This document shows positions 10,207-19,534 of a stretch of 64,000 nucleotides of DNA, one piece after another. Numbering within the stretch: position 1 is the stretch's first letter; each line of letters starts with the position of its first letter. The translations under genes were made by a program, and so were the position numbers. This DNA is from Knufia peltigerae. Lineage: Eukaryota; Ascomycota; Eurotiomycetes; Chaetothyriales; Trichomeriaceae. The notes under the pieces are model-generated. The model made no database searches, was not told the origin of the DNA, and saw only the letters and a list, made by a program, of their open reading frames with translations. Where the stretch lies: contig JAPDRN010000011.1 of assembly GCA_030247855.1 (NCBI GenBank), forward strand, positions 372,001-436,000, in the 5' to 3' direction.

Positions 10207-13200
10207 TCACGATACAGGCGGAGCCACCACGAGCGTCCTCATCGTCGGTTCCTTGGACTCAATCTTCAACCTTCTCAACTTCTCCACGACGTCTCCTCCG
10301 GTGACCCCATCACTCTCTGTGCCAACATTGACGCTGGTCACGGCATGACGACTTGACGAAGCAGTACCCTTTTCCATTTCTAGGCCTGCAGGAACCGGTA
10401 ATTCAACGCACTGTGCACCCAATCGGCCCTTGATGTCGTCGAACAAAACCTCCATCGGCGCAATGTACGCCGTTCGACTCCGATCACCCCACGCCAGGAC
10501 ATGGCCACACAACGCTCCCGATATGGGATCGTAGACCCAGGCGCCGCTATCTCCGGGGACACCAAAGCCGCCCTCGACGCACCATGATATACTGAAGCTC
10601 TCGCGACCGTGCATCTTGACCAAAGCCATCGCTTGGGATATCCTGCCCTTTTTGAGCCCGCTGCTCCGTCCACGACAGTGGACCTGCAAGCCAGATAGCT
10701 TGGAGAGGGGCGTGATCTTGGTCAAGACGGGATGCTGCAACTGATGCCCTACAGATAATGGTCTCTGAAGACCTTTTGTGGACGAGGGGGCGGCGGCGGC
10801 GGTAGTCCTTTCAGGCATTGCATTCTCGGCCCTCAGTCGATCTTCCTGAATCCTGATCAATGCCCAGTCTACTTCATGCTTCATTTCACCTCGGACGACC
10901 CGGCGTATACCGCTGCTTGCAAAGACGTATCCGAACGTGTGGCTCGCTAGGTGATCGTCGTCGCGGTCTTCCTCACTGGGGAAGAAGTCATCGTCAACAT
11001 CATCGATGGCAGGTTGTGTTACGCAGAAGTCATCATCACCATACGGTGCGATGCCAATCTTGTCGCCGATGCTAGCTGCGTCATCGATATCATCGCTCGA
11101 CGACGAGGAGGCATCATCCCGGTCTGATCCATCATCTTCGTCAAGTTCAGGCGTTGAGTCTTCTAAGAACCAGAATTCATTGCCGTCCGCGTCCATGATG
11201 GAATAGTCGGGTCGAATGGTGCTTGCTTGACTTTCATCGTCACTATCATCAAAGTCCTCGTCGGAAATTTCCAGGTCGGGGAAGTGTGTAAGGTCATCCT
11301 GAGTTTGCATGTACCGAAGGTCGTCGGTAGATGCAAATTCGCTAGGGATTTGGCAATCCCCAGCGGACCTTCTCGGATGTTCAAGCGTGCCCTGGGCATC
11401 TTCCTCATCCTCGTCCTCACTGGGAGGGTCGAGCATGTGATGCACAGTCATCCCATAAGGCTCACCGTCAACGAGAATAGTGCCGCCGAAAGAGACAGGC
11501 GGCAGATGCTCGTCATCCTTGAATGCGCCAATGCTCGCCCCATTCGATGGACATTGTTCAAACTTTTGCTCTCGGCGTCTTCTTGTCGCGGATTTTGAGC
11601 TTTGTCGTCTTGAGCTGTACCCAGAACGTTTGGCGCTTCTTCCCTTGCCGCTTCTCCGGACCTCGCCACCCAGGAGAACAAGACCCCAGCCTTTCTTCAG
11701 CTTCAAGCCTTGTCGAATAATATCGCGCACTTTGGCGACTTGTGGACATTGTACACAGATGGTCGTCCTTGCCTTTTCGGGTGTGGATCCAAACATCATA
11801 AGACTCAGACTACAAGACTCCGAACAATCTTTTAATGCATTTTGCAGCATTCTTCCCAGCTTCGGCATTAAAGTCGTGTTCCATGTGTCGAGGTCTTCTT
11901 GAGGAATATCCACTTGCGGCCACTTTCGTAAAGATGGTTCAACCGGGACAGGCTGCTGAATAGCGTCTATCTTCCGTTTTGAAAGTTCTCTTCTCGGAAG
12001 GGGTGGTTTATATTCGTCGTCCGCCATCTTGGCCTTTGAACTCTCCTCGTCAACCTTTGTTTCGGCCTTGTACATCTGCTCGATCAACAACAGCTCAAAG
12101 GTCTCGATGTCAGAGGGCGGAGGCGAATCCTCGTCCAAAGCACAGCATTGTTGTAGATCTTTTAGTACTTGTAACATGAACGATCCTGCATCTTCGTAGT
12201 TGTTTCGGTATTGCAATTCGGTCGGTGCTTCCAAACAACGCTTCGCCACGCGCATATATCTACTGCCACATTTAGATGCGAGCTTCGGTGAGTAGATCCT
12301 TTGCATTCTGTCCATGAACAAGGCACGGTTGTATTTCGGTTTCCAAAATCTCGATAGTGGCATCCAGAGACCGATCTCGAGTAGGAGGAGTCCGAGGCTG
12401 TAGATGTCGTAGGCGGGAACCACCTCCGAGAGACGAGAGTCATGCTCAGGGTGTCTATAGATATGTGTTGCAAATGACTCTGGTGCTTCAGATCGCGACA
12501 AGAAATCTTGACATGACTGGAGCAGATACGGTGACCTCATTTCTTTAGGTAATGTTGATCGAGGTGCATGTTCATTGGAGCCCAGAACGAGGAAGTTGCT
12601 GCCATTAATATGCTGGTGTGTCTCGCCGCGTGCGAAATAGCCCATGATGGACAAGGCCAAATTATAAGCCAGTCGAAACCGATCTTCCAATGGAGGCTGA
12701 GCGGCGTCGTGACTCAAATCGCTTGCAGTAGCAGTGATGAGCGAGCTCAGTGTTCGATGCTGTTGCAAGCTGCGGTGGTCGTGACCTTCGGGCAGAGCGT
12801 AGACCATGGCGCAACGTGGCCCAGCAGGGTTGATTGTAAACCCCAGAAGTCTTAAATGGCCGCACCACGATAGGGAATTATTTTTGCACAACTGTTCGCC
12901 TAGTTCATGCACCTCAAATACATCGTCAGCACTTCCAATGATGTATAACGGTGTGTCGGCAGGGAGGTAGTCGACCAAGACGGGCTGGGATGCAGTTCGA
13001 TAATATGCACTGGACCTCTCCTTTATCGAGGCTGCACCGCTCGAGGGATCATAAGGCGGTGGGTCTGCTGCCTGCGCCGCATATTCGTTGAATTCCAGGC
13101 TCCCGAAGTCGATGTGAAGAGGGTGGTCGTAGATATCCGAGTTCGACCTCGCTTCGGAAGAGTCATGGGCGTGCTTTTGTCGTTTCACATCGCCCTTCTC

Positions 13201-13674
13201 GTCTGCTGCTCTGGTCTCCTCGAGGCTGTATAACAGGTCCAAACATTCGGTTAGTCTGTTTAATAAATCTCTTCGAATCCGGATCTCGTGTACGGTCCAT
13301 TCAGGATCCCTGAGAGCCGCCAAGTTCTTCTCAGATCTTTTCATGGGATCTCCAATTCGCCTAATTTCATCGGTGATGCCCTGGATCTCGGTGATTACAC
13401 TGCTGACAACGTCTCCCAGTCCAGCTTCATTGATCTTCTTGTCGATATCGACATCAGCATGTTTGGAGTCTGGTGGACCGTTGTCGGCCCAATGTAAGCC
13501 CCATGCCAATAATCGGTCCTGTTGAATCTGGAAGCCACGCCTCAATTCCTTGAGTTCTGGCGACTCGGCGATACTTGGAGCGGCGGGACTGACCCTTGTA
13601 TTCTCGTATGATTGTTTGGCGTCGGAATACAGTTTCGAGAGGCCTTGAAGTCGGGTGCCGCGGCGAGCAAACAT
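10207..13674 (-). CDS. HeLo-like / kinase-like / trypsin-fold multidomain protein
   Basis: No characterised homologue is recognised, although similar architectures are thought to be widespread in Pezizomycotina. The continuous frame runs from an upstream TTG at 13722; the first ATG is at 13674 (MFARRGTRLQG), giving 1155 residues. Counting from 13722, residues ~20-160 are helical (FQIQQDRLLAWGLHW) and resemble regions next to HeLo and NLR domains. Residues ~340-460 are kinase-like (EDRFRLAYNLALSIMGYF; AYDIYSLGLLLLEIGLW) but lack HRD and DFG motifs. The C-terminal part is a trypsin-like fold with His ~760 (YGMTVHHML), Asp ~951 (EVDWALIRI) and Ser ~1057 (GVPGDSGAWV). A ~150-residue acidic stretch separates His and Asp. 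Function is inferred only: a protease-type signalling or cell-death effector. A missing 5' exon is possible. Confidence 0.75.
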   Translation of the reverse strand: MFARRGTRLQGLSKLYSDAKQSYENTRVSPAAPSIAESPELKELRRGFQIQQDRLLAWGLHWADNGPPDSKHADVDIDKKINEAGLGDVVSSVITEIQGITDEIRRIGDPMKRSEKNLAALRDPEWTVHEIRIRRDLLNRLTECLDLLYSLEETRAADEKGDVKRQKHAHDSSEARSNSDIYDHPLHIDFGSLEFNEYAAQAADPPPYDPSSGAASIKERSSAYYRTASQPVLVDYLPADTPLYIIGSADDVFEVHELGEQLCKNNSLSWCGHLRLLGFTINPAGPRCAMVYALPEGHDHRSLQQHRTLSSLITATASDLSHDAAQPPLEDRFRLAYNLALSIMGYFARGETHQHINGSNFLVLGSNEHAPRSTLPKEMRSPYLLQSCQDFLSRSEAPESFATHIYRHPEHDSRLSEVVPAYDIYSLGLLLLEIGLWMPLSRFWKPKYNRALFMDRMQRIYSPKLASKCGSRYMRVAKRCLEAPTELQYRNNYEDAGSFMLQVLKDLQQCCALDEDSPPPSDIETFELLLIEQMYKAETKVDEESSKAKMADDEYKPPLPRRELSKRKIDAIQQPVPVEPSLRKWPQVDIPQEDLDTWNTTLMPKLGRMLQNALKDCSESCSLSLMMFGSTPEKARTTICVQCPQVAKVRDIIRQGLKLKKGWGLVLLGGEVRRSGKGRSAKRSGYSSRRQSSKSATRRRREQKFEQCPSNGASIGAFKDDEHLPPVSFGGTILVDGEPYGMTVHHMLDPPSEDEDEEDAQGTLEHPRRSAGDCQIPSEFASTDDLRYMQTQDDLTHFPDLEISDEDFDDSDDESQASTIRPDYSIMDADGNEFWFLEDSTPELDEDDGSDRDDASSSSSDDIDDAASIGDKIGIAPYGDDDFCVTQPAIDDVDDDFFPSEEDRDDDHLASHTFGYVFASSGIRRVVRGEMKHEVDWALIRIQEDRLRAENAMPERTTAAAAPSSTKGLQRPLSVGHQLQHPVLTKITPLSKLSGLQVHCRGRSSGLKKGRISQAMALVKMHGRESFSISWCVEGGFGVPGDSGAWVYDPISGALCGHVLAWGDRSRTAYIAPMEVLFDDIKGRLGAQCVELPVPAGLEMEKGTASSSRHAVTSVNVGTESDGVTGGDVVEKLRRLKIESKEPTMRTLVVAPPVS

Positions 13675-14741
13675 GTCGAGGGCTGTGATGTTGCTGATGG
13701 CTTTCCAACAGGGGATTTCCAACAGGGGATTTCCGTTTCAGCGAGTCACTCCATGCAAGAGGTGAAGTTGTGGTATGCCTCAAAAGAGCGATGGAGTAAA
13801 CGACAATGTTCAGCTGTACTCGTAGTAGATGTGATGTTGAACCCTGGAACTCGTAATTGGGCTTGGTTGAGGAGCGGGGTGTGAGGACAAAGCCGCGTAT
13901 ATCCAAGTGCTGGGAATTCCTGTTGCCTGAGTTCCGATTCGAGGCAAGCTTCGCCACACCCGCACTTACTATTTGTACTACTAATAAATACTAGGCACTC
14001 CGTCCAGTAACTCGTGGTTACCTGGCCTATGGGGTCCCCTGTGACTATGAGACCCTCCCTGAACGAGGAAGCCTAGAAGCGAATCTCGAGCACCTATTGC
14101 GACTGGCTTCATCAGCCACACTTCTCCTAAAAGAATTCCTGCTGCCTTGCATCGCAATTTTCGCTGGGTTCTGATGGTCTGGATCTCTCCAATGAAGCAC
14201 ACCATCGATACGGATTGACTCGGTCCTATAAGGCCTCTAGCTACTCCGTACGAGTACGAGTACTTACTTGCATCTCTTCGCGCATTGATTCCTTGTTCAT
14301 ACTAGTCGCATGGGGTTCTATACCCAAGGGATAGTTGCAGATGGCTGTCTAGCTCGGGACGCTGGAGACCCAATGTCAGCCGAGTAGTTTTTGCACATTT
14401 CCATCTACATCAAAACCAGGCAGATAAAAAAGCAGAAGAATTTTCTTAAATGAGTTTGATCAACTTGATTTGGTTGATATTTATTGCTGTTACAATTGAC
14501 TATGTGTCTTGATAGCCGATGGTCTATCAACCGGTGGGCACGGTGAGCTCGATATCTTTCCTCAGCAGCAATGATACAATTCTCTCCTCTGTGTGAAAGA
14601 ACCCCCCATTTCAAACCCCATTGTCAAATGTCTTTGCGTGAATCCAATACCCATACGCCATTTCATCATTCCATTAAGCTCCATAAAAGATTGCAAGGTG
14701 CGGTCGAACGACTCGATGCGAGCATCAGCAGGTGAACGAGC
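13675..14741. other. intergenic, 5' flank of multidomain gene
   Basis: Holds the 14-bp tandem duplication at 13703-13730, possible leader or promoter of the upstream gene, and the 3' flank of histone H4. A TACGAGTACGAGTAC-like repeat lies near 14245-14270. No gene is seen; a minus frame at 13454-13957 is out of phase with the neighbouring gene. Confidence 0.5.
13703..13730. repeat. 14-bp perfect tandem duplication
   Basis: TTCCAACAGGGGAT occurs twice in direct tandem, directly upstream of the first ATG of the multidomain gene. The unit is not a multiple of three, so it shifts any frame that crosses it. Confidence 0.9.
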
Positions 14742-15313
14742 TTAGCCACCGAAACCGTAGAGGGTTCTGCCTTGACGCTTGAGGGCGTAGACGACGTCTG
14801 GATCATCATCATATGTTAGTCTTTGTTCTGCATTCTCAACACACTGCGGTGTTCCGACTTACCGAGAGAAGTGACGGTCTTTCTCTTTGCGTGCTCAGTG
14901 TAGGTGACAGCATCACGGATGACTGATTCGAGGAAAGACTTGAGGACACCACGGGTCTCTTCGTAGATCATGGCAGAGATACGCTTGACACCACCACGAC
15001 GAGCGAGACGTCGGATGGCAGGCTTGGTGATACCCTGAATGTTGTCACGAAGGATCTTTCGATGACGCTTGGCACCTCCCTTTCCGAGGCCCTTGCCACC
15101 TTTGCCGCCTACATGGAAGTTGAGTTAGCCATGTTGTGGTCTATATGTCTAATGTCTGTGTATGGGCAGGTGGGTGTTGTTGGGTGCTGACGTGGAGTGG
15201 CGTGCACACCCGTGTCGAGGGCGCAGCTGAGGTGTACGTGAGGTGTGAAGATAACAACCACCCCAATAATCAATTATTGGATGTTGTGAGGGTATTTACT
15301 TACGTCCAGTCAT
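14742..15313 (-). CDS. histone H4
   Basis: Core nucleosomal histone. Exons 15313-15304 (10 nt), 15108-14863 and 14797-14742 splice to 103 residues: MTGRGKGGKG... KRHRKILRDNIQG ... TVTSLDVVYALKRQGRTLYGFGG, the canonical H4. Intron 1 (195 bp) interrupts the fourth codon, and intron 2 lies within the Asp codon of SLDVV. The gene stands alone: no H3 gene lies next to it, unlike the divergent H3-H4 pairs of many ascomycetes. It is therefore either one of two H4 genes or an unlinked single copy. A TATA-like CTTATATC lies about 160 bp upstream and a CCAAT-containing inverted repeat about 330 bp upstream. Confidence 0.98.
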
Positions 15314-16002
15314 GTTGATTGAAGTGTTTGAGAGATGAAAAGTGGTGGATGGGATGAGTTGTTGATGGTTGGTTGATGAAAAGTTGATGGTACGCGACGA
15401 ACGATGGCTGTGGGGAGAGGTTTTAAAAGTAGAAAAGAAGAGAGAGATTCAAAAGCGGATGGAGGGATGAGAGATATAAGGGGGAATTGGCAGAGAGAGC
15501 AGTGAATGATGGATCGGGAATAGCGGCAAATGTGCAATGATTTCCAAGGCAAACACGGGCAGCTTTGATCACAGACTGCGGATCATGATTTGGAGTGTCG
15601 CAATTCCAGCACTTTTAACAATGGAACAATCCGCCGTTCTGATTGGCGGTGATGAAACTTGCAAGATCAATCGACCTTGATGACCTCACGTGACGAATAA
15701 TCCCCGGAGCCTTGCAGGGTGAACTTCGGCACTGGGACAAGGCTGAGATATGCAGATACGAGCATAGCGCATTCACCTTCTTCGACTCATATAATAGGAT
15801 GAATGTAGCAGCTCACAAGTTTTCACGATTAGGTCTCACCAAGACAAATCCTCGGTTAAAGTTCATATATCTACCACCAGATATTCAGATATTCAAGGCT
15901 AACGAAAGAGCACATCACTGGACACAACAAACACCGGATTTCATTTTCTTTTGGTCATTCATTGTACATATTGACTGGCTATGCGTGCTACAGTGGAATC
16001 GT
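15314..16002. other. histone H4 promoter and lectin 3' flank
   Basis: Contains the H4 leader (pyrimidine/purine-biased), TATA-like sequence near 15471-15480 and the inverted repeat at 15631-15649. A plus-strand open frame (15712-16164) is largely antisense to the lectin gene and is not believed. Confidence 0.5.
15631..15649. promoter_or_regulatory. CCAAT-containing inverted repeat upstream of histone H4
   Basis: CCGCC and GGCGG arms (5 bp each) flank a 9-bp spacer; on the H4 sense strand the element reads CCGCCAATCAGAACGGCGG and contains CCAAT. CCAAT boxes bind the HAP/CBC complex in fungi. The position, about 330 bp upstream of the H4 ATG, suggests a histone promoter element; this is inference. 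Confidence 0.45.
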
Positions 16003-17137
16003 CTAGAACCCAGTGTATCGCTGCTTCTGCTTGTACTTGTTGTAACCCACGTATCCACCTCCAACAAGTCCACCAAACAAGATCAACTTGAAAAAGAACC
16101 AGCCCCAACCACCGGTCTTCTTATCAGGTCGTCCACGTGCGCTCGCTCTGTTGGCAGCGGCTGAATTTCTACCAGTGTTCGCAGCGACAGGGTTGTACAA
16201 GTTCCTCGTCTCCACGCTGATGACATCAAAGTTGTCCGTAAGCTCACCAGTATGCGCACTGAACCCCAAGTAAGCAGTGTTGGGCAACTTCAGAGGCATA
16301 TTTGCATTTGGTTCCAGGCTGAAACAGTCGATCCAGGAATCAGTCGACTTATACTGCAACTGCAGTGACAACGACTTGTCTTGGAAATACGTCAGTTTGG
16401 CTTTGGTCGGGATCGATGCACCGCGCAGTCCTCGTGCCTGTGAATGAAATGCCGTGAGTTAGTCCCACAGAGGACGAGTTTCCTTCTCTTCGATGTTGTC
16501 CAAGTACTTACCGAGCATCCTCCAATTTCATTCGCCTTGCCGTCGTTGGCTGAATCGTAAGTCGTTTGCCCGTCTCCCATCATGGCCATCACGTATGGGA
16601 ACACCACTCCAGGCCTGTTGTTCTTGTAAGTGTCGAAGAAGATTCCGAGGCCTTCGAATCGATCCGCGTGACCAAACACCGGCCCCGGCTGGCCTCTCTC
16701 CTTGGTGATCCACAGCGCGAACCCGTCACCGTGTAAGTGTCCCTTTCCTTGTATAGAAAACTCGAATTCCACCTCCCAATTCGTCGCCGTGAGAGGTATT
16801 CTCGAGAACAACCATCCTGACTGGGAGGGCACATCGGAGGCCAATCGGATGTACTGGTCCGTTCGTATTATGGTGTCGCCGCCAAAGTCGAACCATCGAC
16901 TCGACATGTCAGAGTCGAGGTACGGAGGAGCCAGACTGTGCGTGCGCAGCTGTGGACAAGTAGCATTATTAGAAAACAGGTAGCAAGGAAAAAAAGGTAG
17001 CACCACCAGCAAAGCAGATGCACACTACTTACAGGGATACTCTTCATGGAAGTATCGGCCTCGACTGCTGCTCGTGTGCCAATTGCACATGCAAGAAGCA
17101 GGCATATTGACGACCAGGCTTGAGGGAGCCACATCAT
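16003..17137 (-). CDS. L-type lectin, VIP36/Emp46-47-like cargo receptor
   Basis: Membrane lectin of the early secretory pathway that binds high-mannose glycoproteins for ER-Golgi transport. Exons 17137-17033, 16949-16512 and 16437-16003 give 325 residues. There is an N-terminal signal peptide (WSSICLLLACAIGTRA) and a legume-lectin-like domain from LAPPYLDSD to about residue 250. Expected motifs are present: RWFDFGGD, WEVEFEFSIQGKGHLHGDGFA (shortened), FFDTYKNN and GDL-like GELTDNFDVI. A short Ser/Arg-rich stalk leads to one membrane span (WGWFFFKLILFGGLVGGGYVGY). The cytosolic tail NKYKQKQRYTGF lacks a KKxx retrieval signal and ends in Phe. It is divergent from TIM13. Confidence 0.94.
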
Positions 17138-17797
17138 TGCTGCGAGCGAGACCAGTAGATGTTTTGGTTAAGAACAAAAGTTGACAAGCATGGCACGTTT
17201 CTTTCCTGGTCAATCAGTCAGGCGCCTGCCAATTGATGTCTTGTTTAAGAACCCAGGAGTCTCGTGGTGCTTGTACTCCAAACAGTAAATAAGTGTTACC
17301 ACCAGCGTGTCCAGTTTTAGGCGAGAAGATGTTACGAGCGTGATACTGCGAACGAATAAAACGCGGCCAGGCTGTGCGGAGAGCCTCGTCACTCCAACCG
17401 CGCAGCCCGCGCGCACTTCCAACGCCTAAAACCCAGGTAAAATAGTGAGCCTTGCGGTAGAATGAGTGCCCGCAAAACCTGCCATTCTAGGGGCGTTGAC
17501 GCCATGGTAGAAATCTTGTCGGAAACTCTTCAGTTCTCTTTGAAGCTTCCACAAGTGACTTTGTACCACAACCATCCACAACTTCGCACCTGCAGCATTG
17601 ATCAAGTATTCTCAGCTTGTATCGCACGCCTCAGTAATAAGGCTTCGATCCACTACGAAATTTTGCTCTTCCAAAACACCTCGAGCTCCTCGAAAAGTCA
17701 CAAACCTCGGTGCTCTCAAACCACTTGCCAACTCTACTACCTCCGACACATTTCTTCTGCCAACCTATTTCCAAACCACTTCACAACCCTTCTCACA
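17138..17797. other. bidirectional promoter region lectin / TIM13
   Basis: 660 bp between divergent starts. The TIM13 frame is open upstream to 17462, but that extension is not conserved-looking. No separate gene is seen. Confidence 0.5.
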
Positions 17798-18217
17798 ATG
17801 GCATTCGGCGGTCTGTTTGGAGGCTCTTCCTCGTCCTCAGACTCTTCATCGTCCTCCTCATCCTCCTCATCCACAGACCAAGCCGCATTCTCATCTCCAC
17901 TGGGCCAATCGTCCCCCTCGGCCTCCGGCAGCGCAACGCTCCAACGAATCCAATCCGCCATCAGCCAGCAATCCAACGTAGCCAACGCGCGCTACCTAAT
18001 CTCCAAAGTCAACGAGAACTGCTTCGAACACTGCGTGTCCAACCCACCCGGGTCCAGCCTCTCCTCCGGCGAGAACAAGTGCCTGACGGCCTGTATGGAA
18101 AAGTATTTTGACGCCTGGAACGTCGTGAACCGAGCGTACGTGACGCGCGTGCAGAAGGAAGGCGCTCTGATGGCGAACACGACCGGTGGATCACCTGGCG
18201 GAAAGGAACTGTTCTGA
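17798..18217 (+). CDS. TIM13: mitochondrial import chaperone Tim13
   Basis: Small Tim protein of the mitochondrial intermembrane space that, with Tim8, escorts hydrophobic precursors to the TIM22 and SAM complexes. The 139-residue product has the twin CX3C signature, CFEHC and CLTAC, about 15 residues apart, oxidised by Mia40 on import. The rest of the fold (RYLISKVNENCFE; CMEKYFDAWNVV) also fits. The N terminus is an unusually long Ser-rich stretch (SSSSSDSSSSSSSSSS) for a small Tim. The frame is open upstream to an ATG at 17462, but the ATG at 17798 (MAFGGLFGG) is chosen because it follows a typical leader and gives family size. No intron. Confidence 0.95.
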   Translation: MAFGGLFGGSSSSSDSSSSSSSSSSTDQAAFSSPLGQSSPSASGSATLQRIQSAISQQSNVANARYLISKVNENCFEHCVSNPPGSSLSSGENKCLTACMEKYFDAWNVVNRAYVTRVQKEGALMANTTGGSPGGKELF

Positions 18218-19534
18218 TTTTTTTTGTTATGCTTTCCCATTGTTGAGGAGGTCGGGGAAAGAAAAGAACGGGCGCTTGATGAGAAGGTGTTCCATCGGTC
18301 GTGGCTCTGGAGGTAGATATGGAGAACGATACATACTCCCAGAGGCCCATCGAGTCTGCTTTCACCCTGGTCTGGTGACCGAAAGATCAGAGGACGAACA
18401 AGACTCCAAAGAGGACTTTGCGGCTGCATGCACACGGAACCTTCCAAGTCTGTATCTGAGCACTGTGGGGTGTGCCTTTGCAGAGTGACTTGATATTCAC
18501 TTCACTGCGGCCCTTCTTGCCATTGCTCTCTCCCCTGAATTGATGAGGGGACATTGGCTCTGAGTGTACAAGTACAACCTCAGCTCCTACCCTACATGAT
18601 CGAGGCACCAATTCTTGTATCTTGTACCACTACTTCAGATCATACAATCTGGCATGCTAGGGAGACCTTCTTGAATGCAGGTGACGTTTATGAGGGAAGA
18701 TGCACCCATCAACTTGTCTCAGGCAGCGTCCACACCGAGCCATGATATGTACCATACCTGAATACATGAAAATCAAAAAATAGAGAAAAAAATGGCATAT
18801 GAAGACTTCCCGTTCTGTAATTCGAAGTGATAGTCGTGGGTACGGAGTGTACAGATTGTGTTTCTTTCCCCCCAAAGGGACAGAGGCACGCGGCGGATAC
18901 TGGCAAAAGGTCCAAGTGATAAAAAATGATAAAAAGACCTGATTTCTTTGCCACGGCAATGGCGAGTACAGAACAGAACTAAGGTAATGAGGAGGTAAAG
19001 GAGGCAAGGAGGTACACGAGCACTCCTGGAGCAAACACACCAACACACCTACCCACCCACACACACACACATCTGCTGATACCATCGTCAGTCAACCTGG
19101 CCTGCCCGTCTCATCTCGTCTCATCTCGTCGTCTTATCGTAAACACTACTACTCAAGAGGCATCCCCGGCTCTCCTCGACACCAAGTCCATTCCATCGCT
19201 GTAACCATCTACTTTCACAGCCCCGGAACGAGAAACTTGTTCAAAACAGCAACACCTCCAAAAGACTAGGAATGTCGCGATACTTCAATCATAAGGTGCG
19301 TGGCCGGCAAATAAAAACAGTCCAATCATGAGCCCAATGCCAGCCCAAAAAACATACATGGTGTTGCAGCAGCTGCAGCAGGTGTCGTGCCTCAGGGATG
19401 CCCTATTCGTGTATTGTTGCAGGTATACTTTTCCTTCTGATCCTGCACCGGCCACTTAGTATGGTGTATACTGGCCAAGCGAATGTCGACGGATGATTCA
19501 TGTACGTCGTTTTGCTTTGCTTGGTAGTGTCTCA
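18218..19534. other. intergenic; possible very small gene near 19272
   Basis: 1.3 kb between TIM13 and PKA stops. It includes a (CA)n tract near 19058-19070 and pyrimidine-rich sequence to 19270 that looks like a fungal leader. The leader ends in an ATG at 19272 (MSRYFNHK) followed by a possible GTGCGT donor. No homologue is recognised. Confidence 0.4.
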
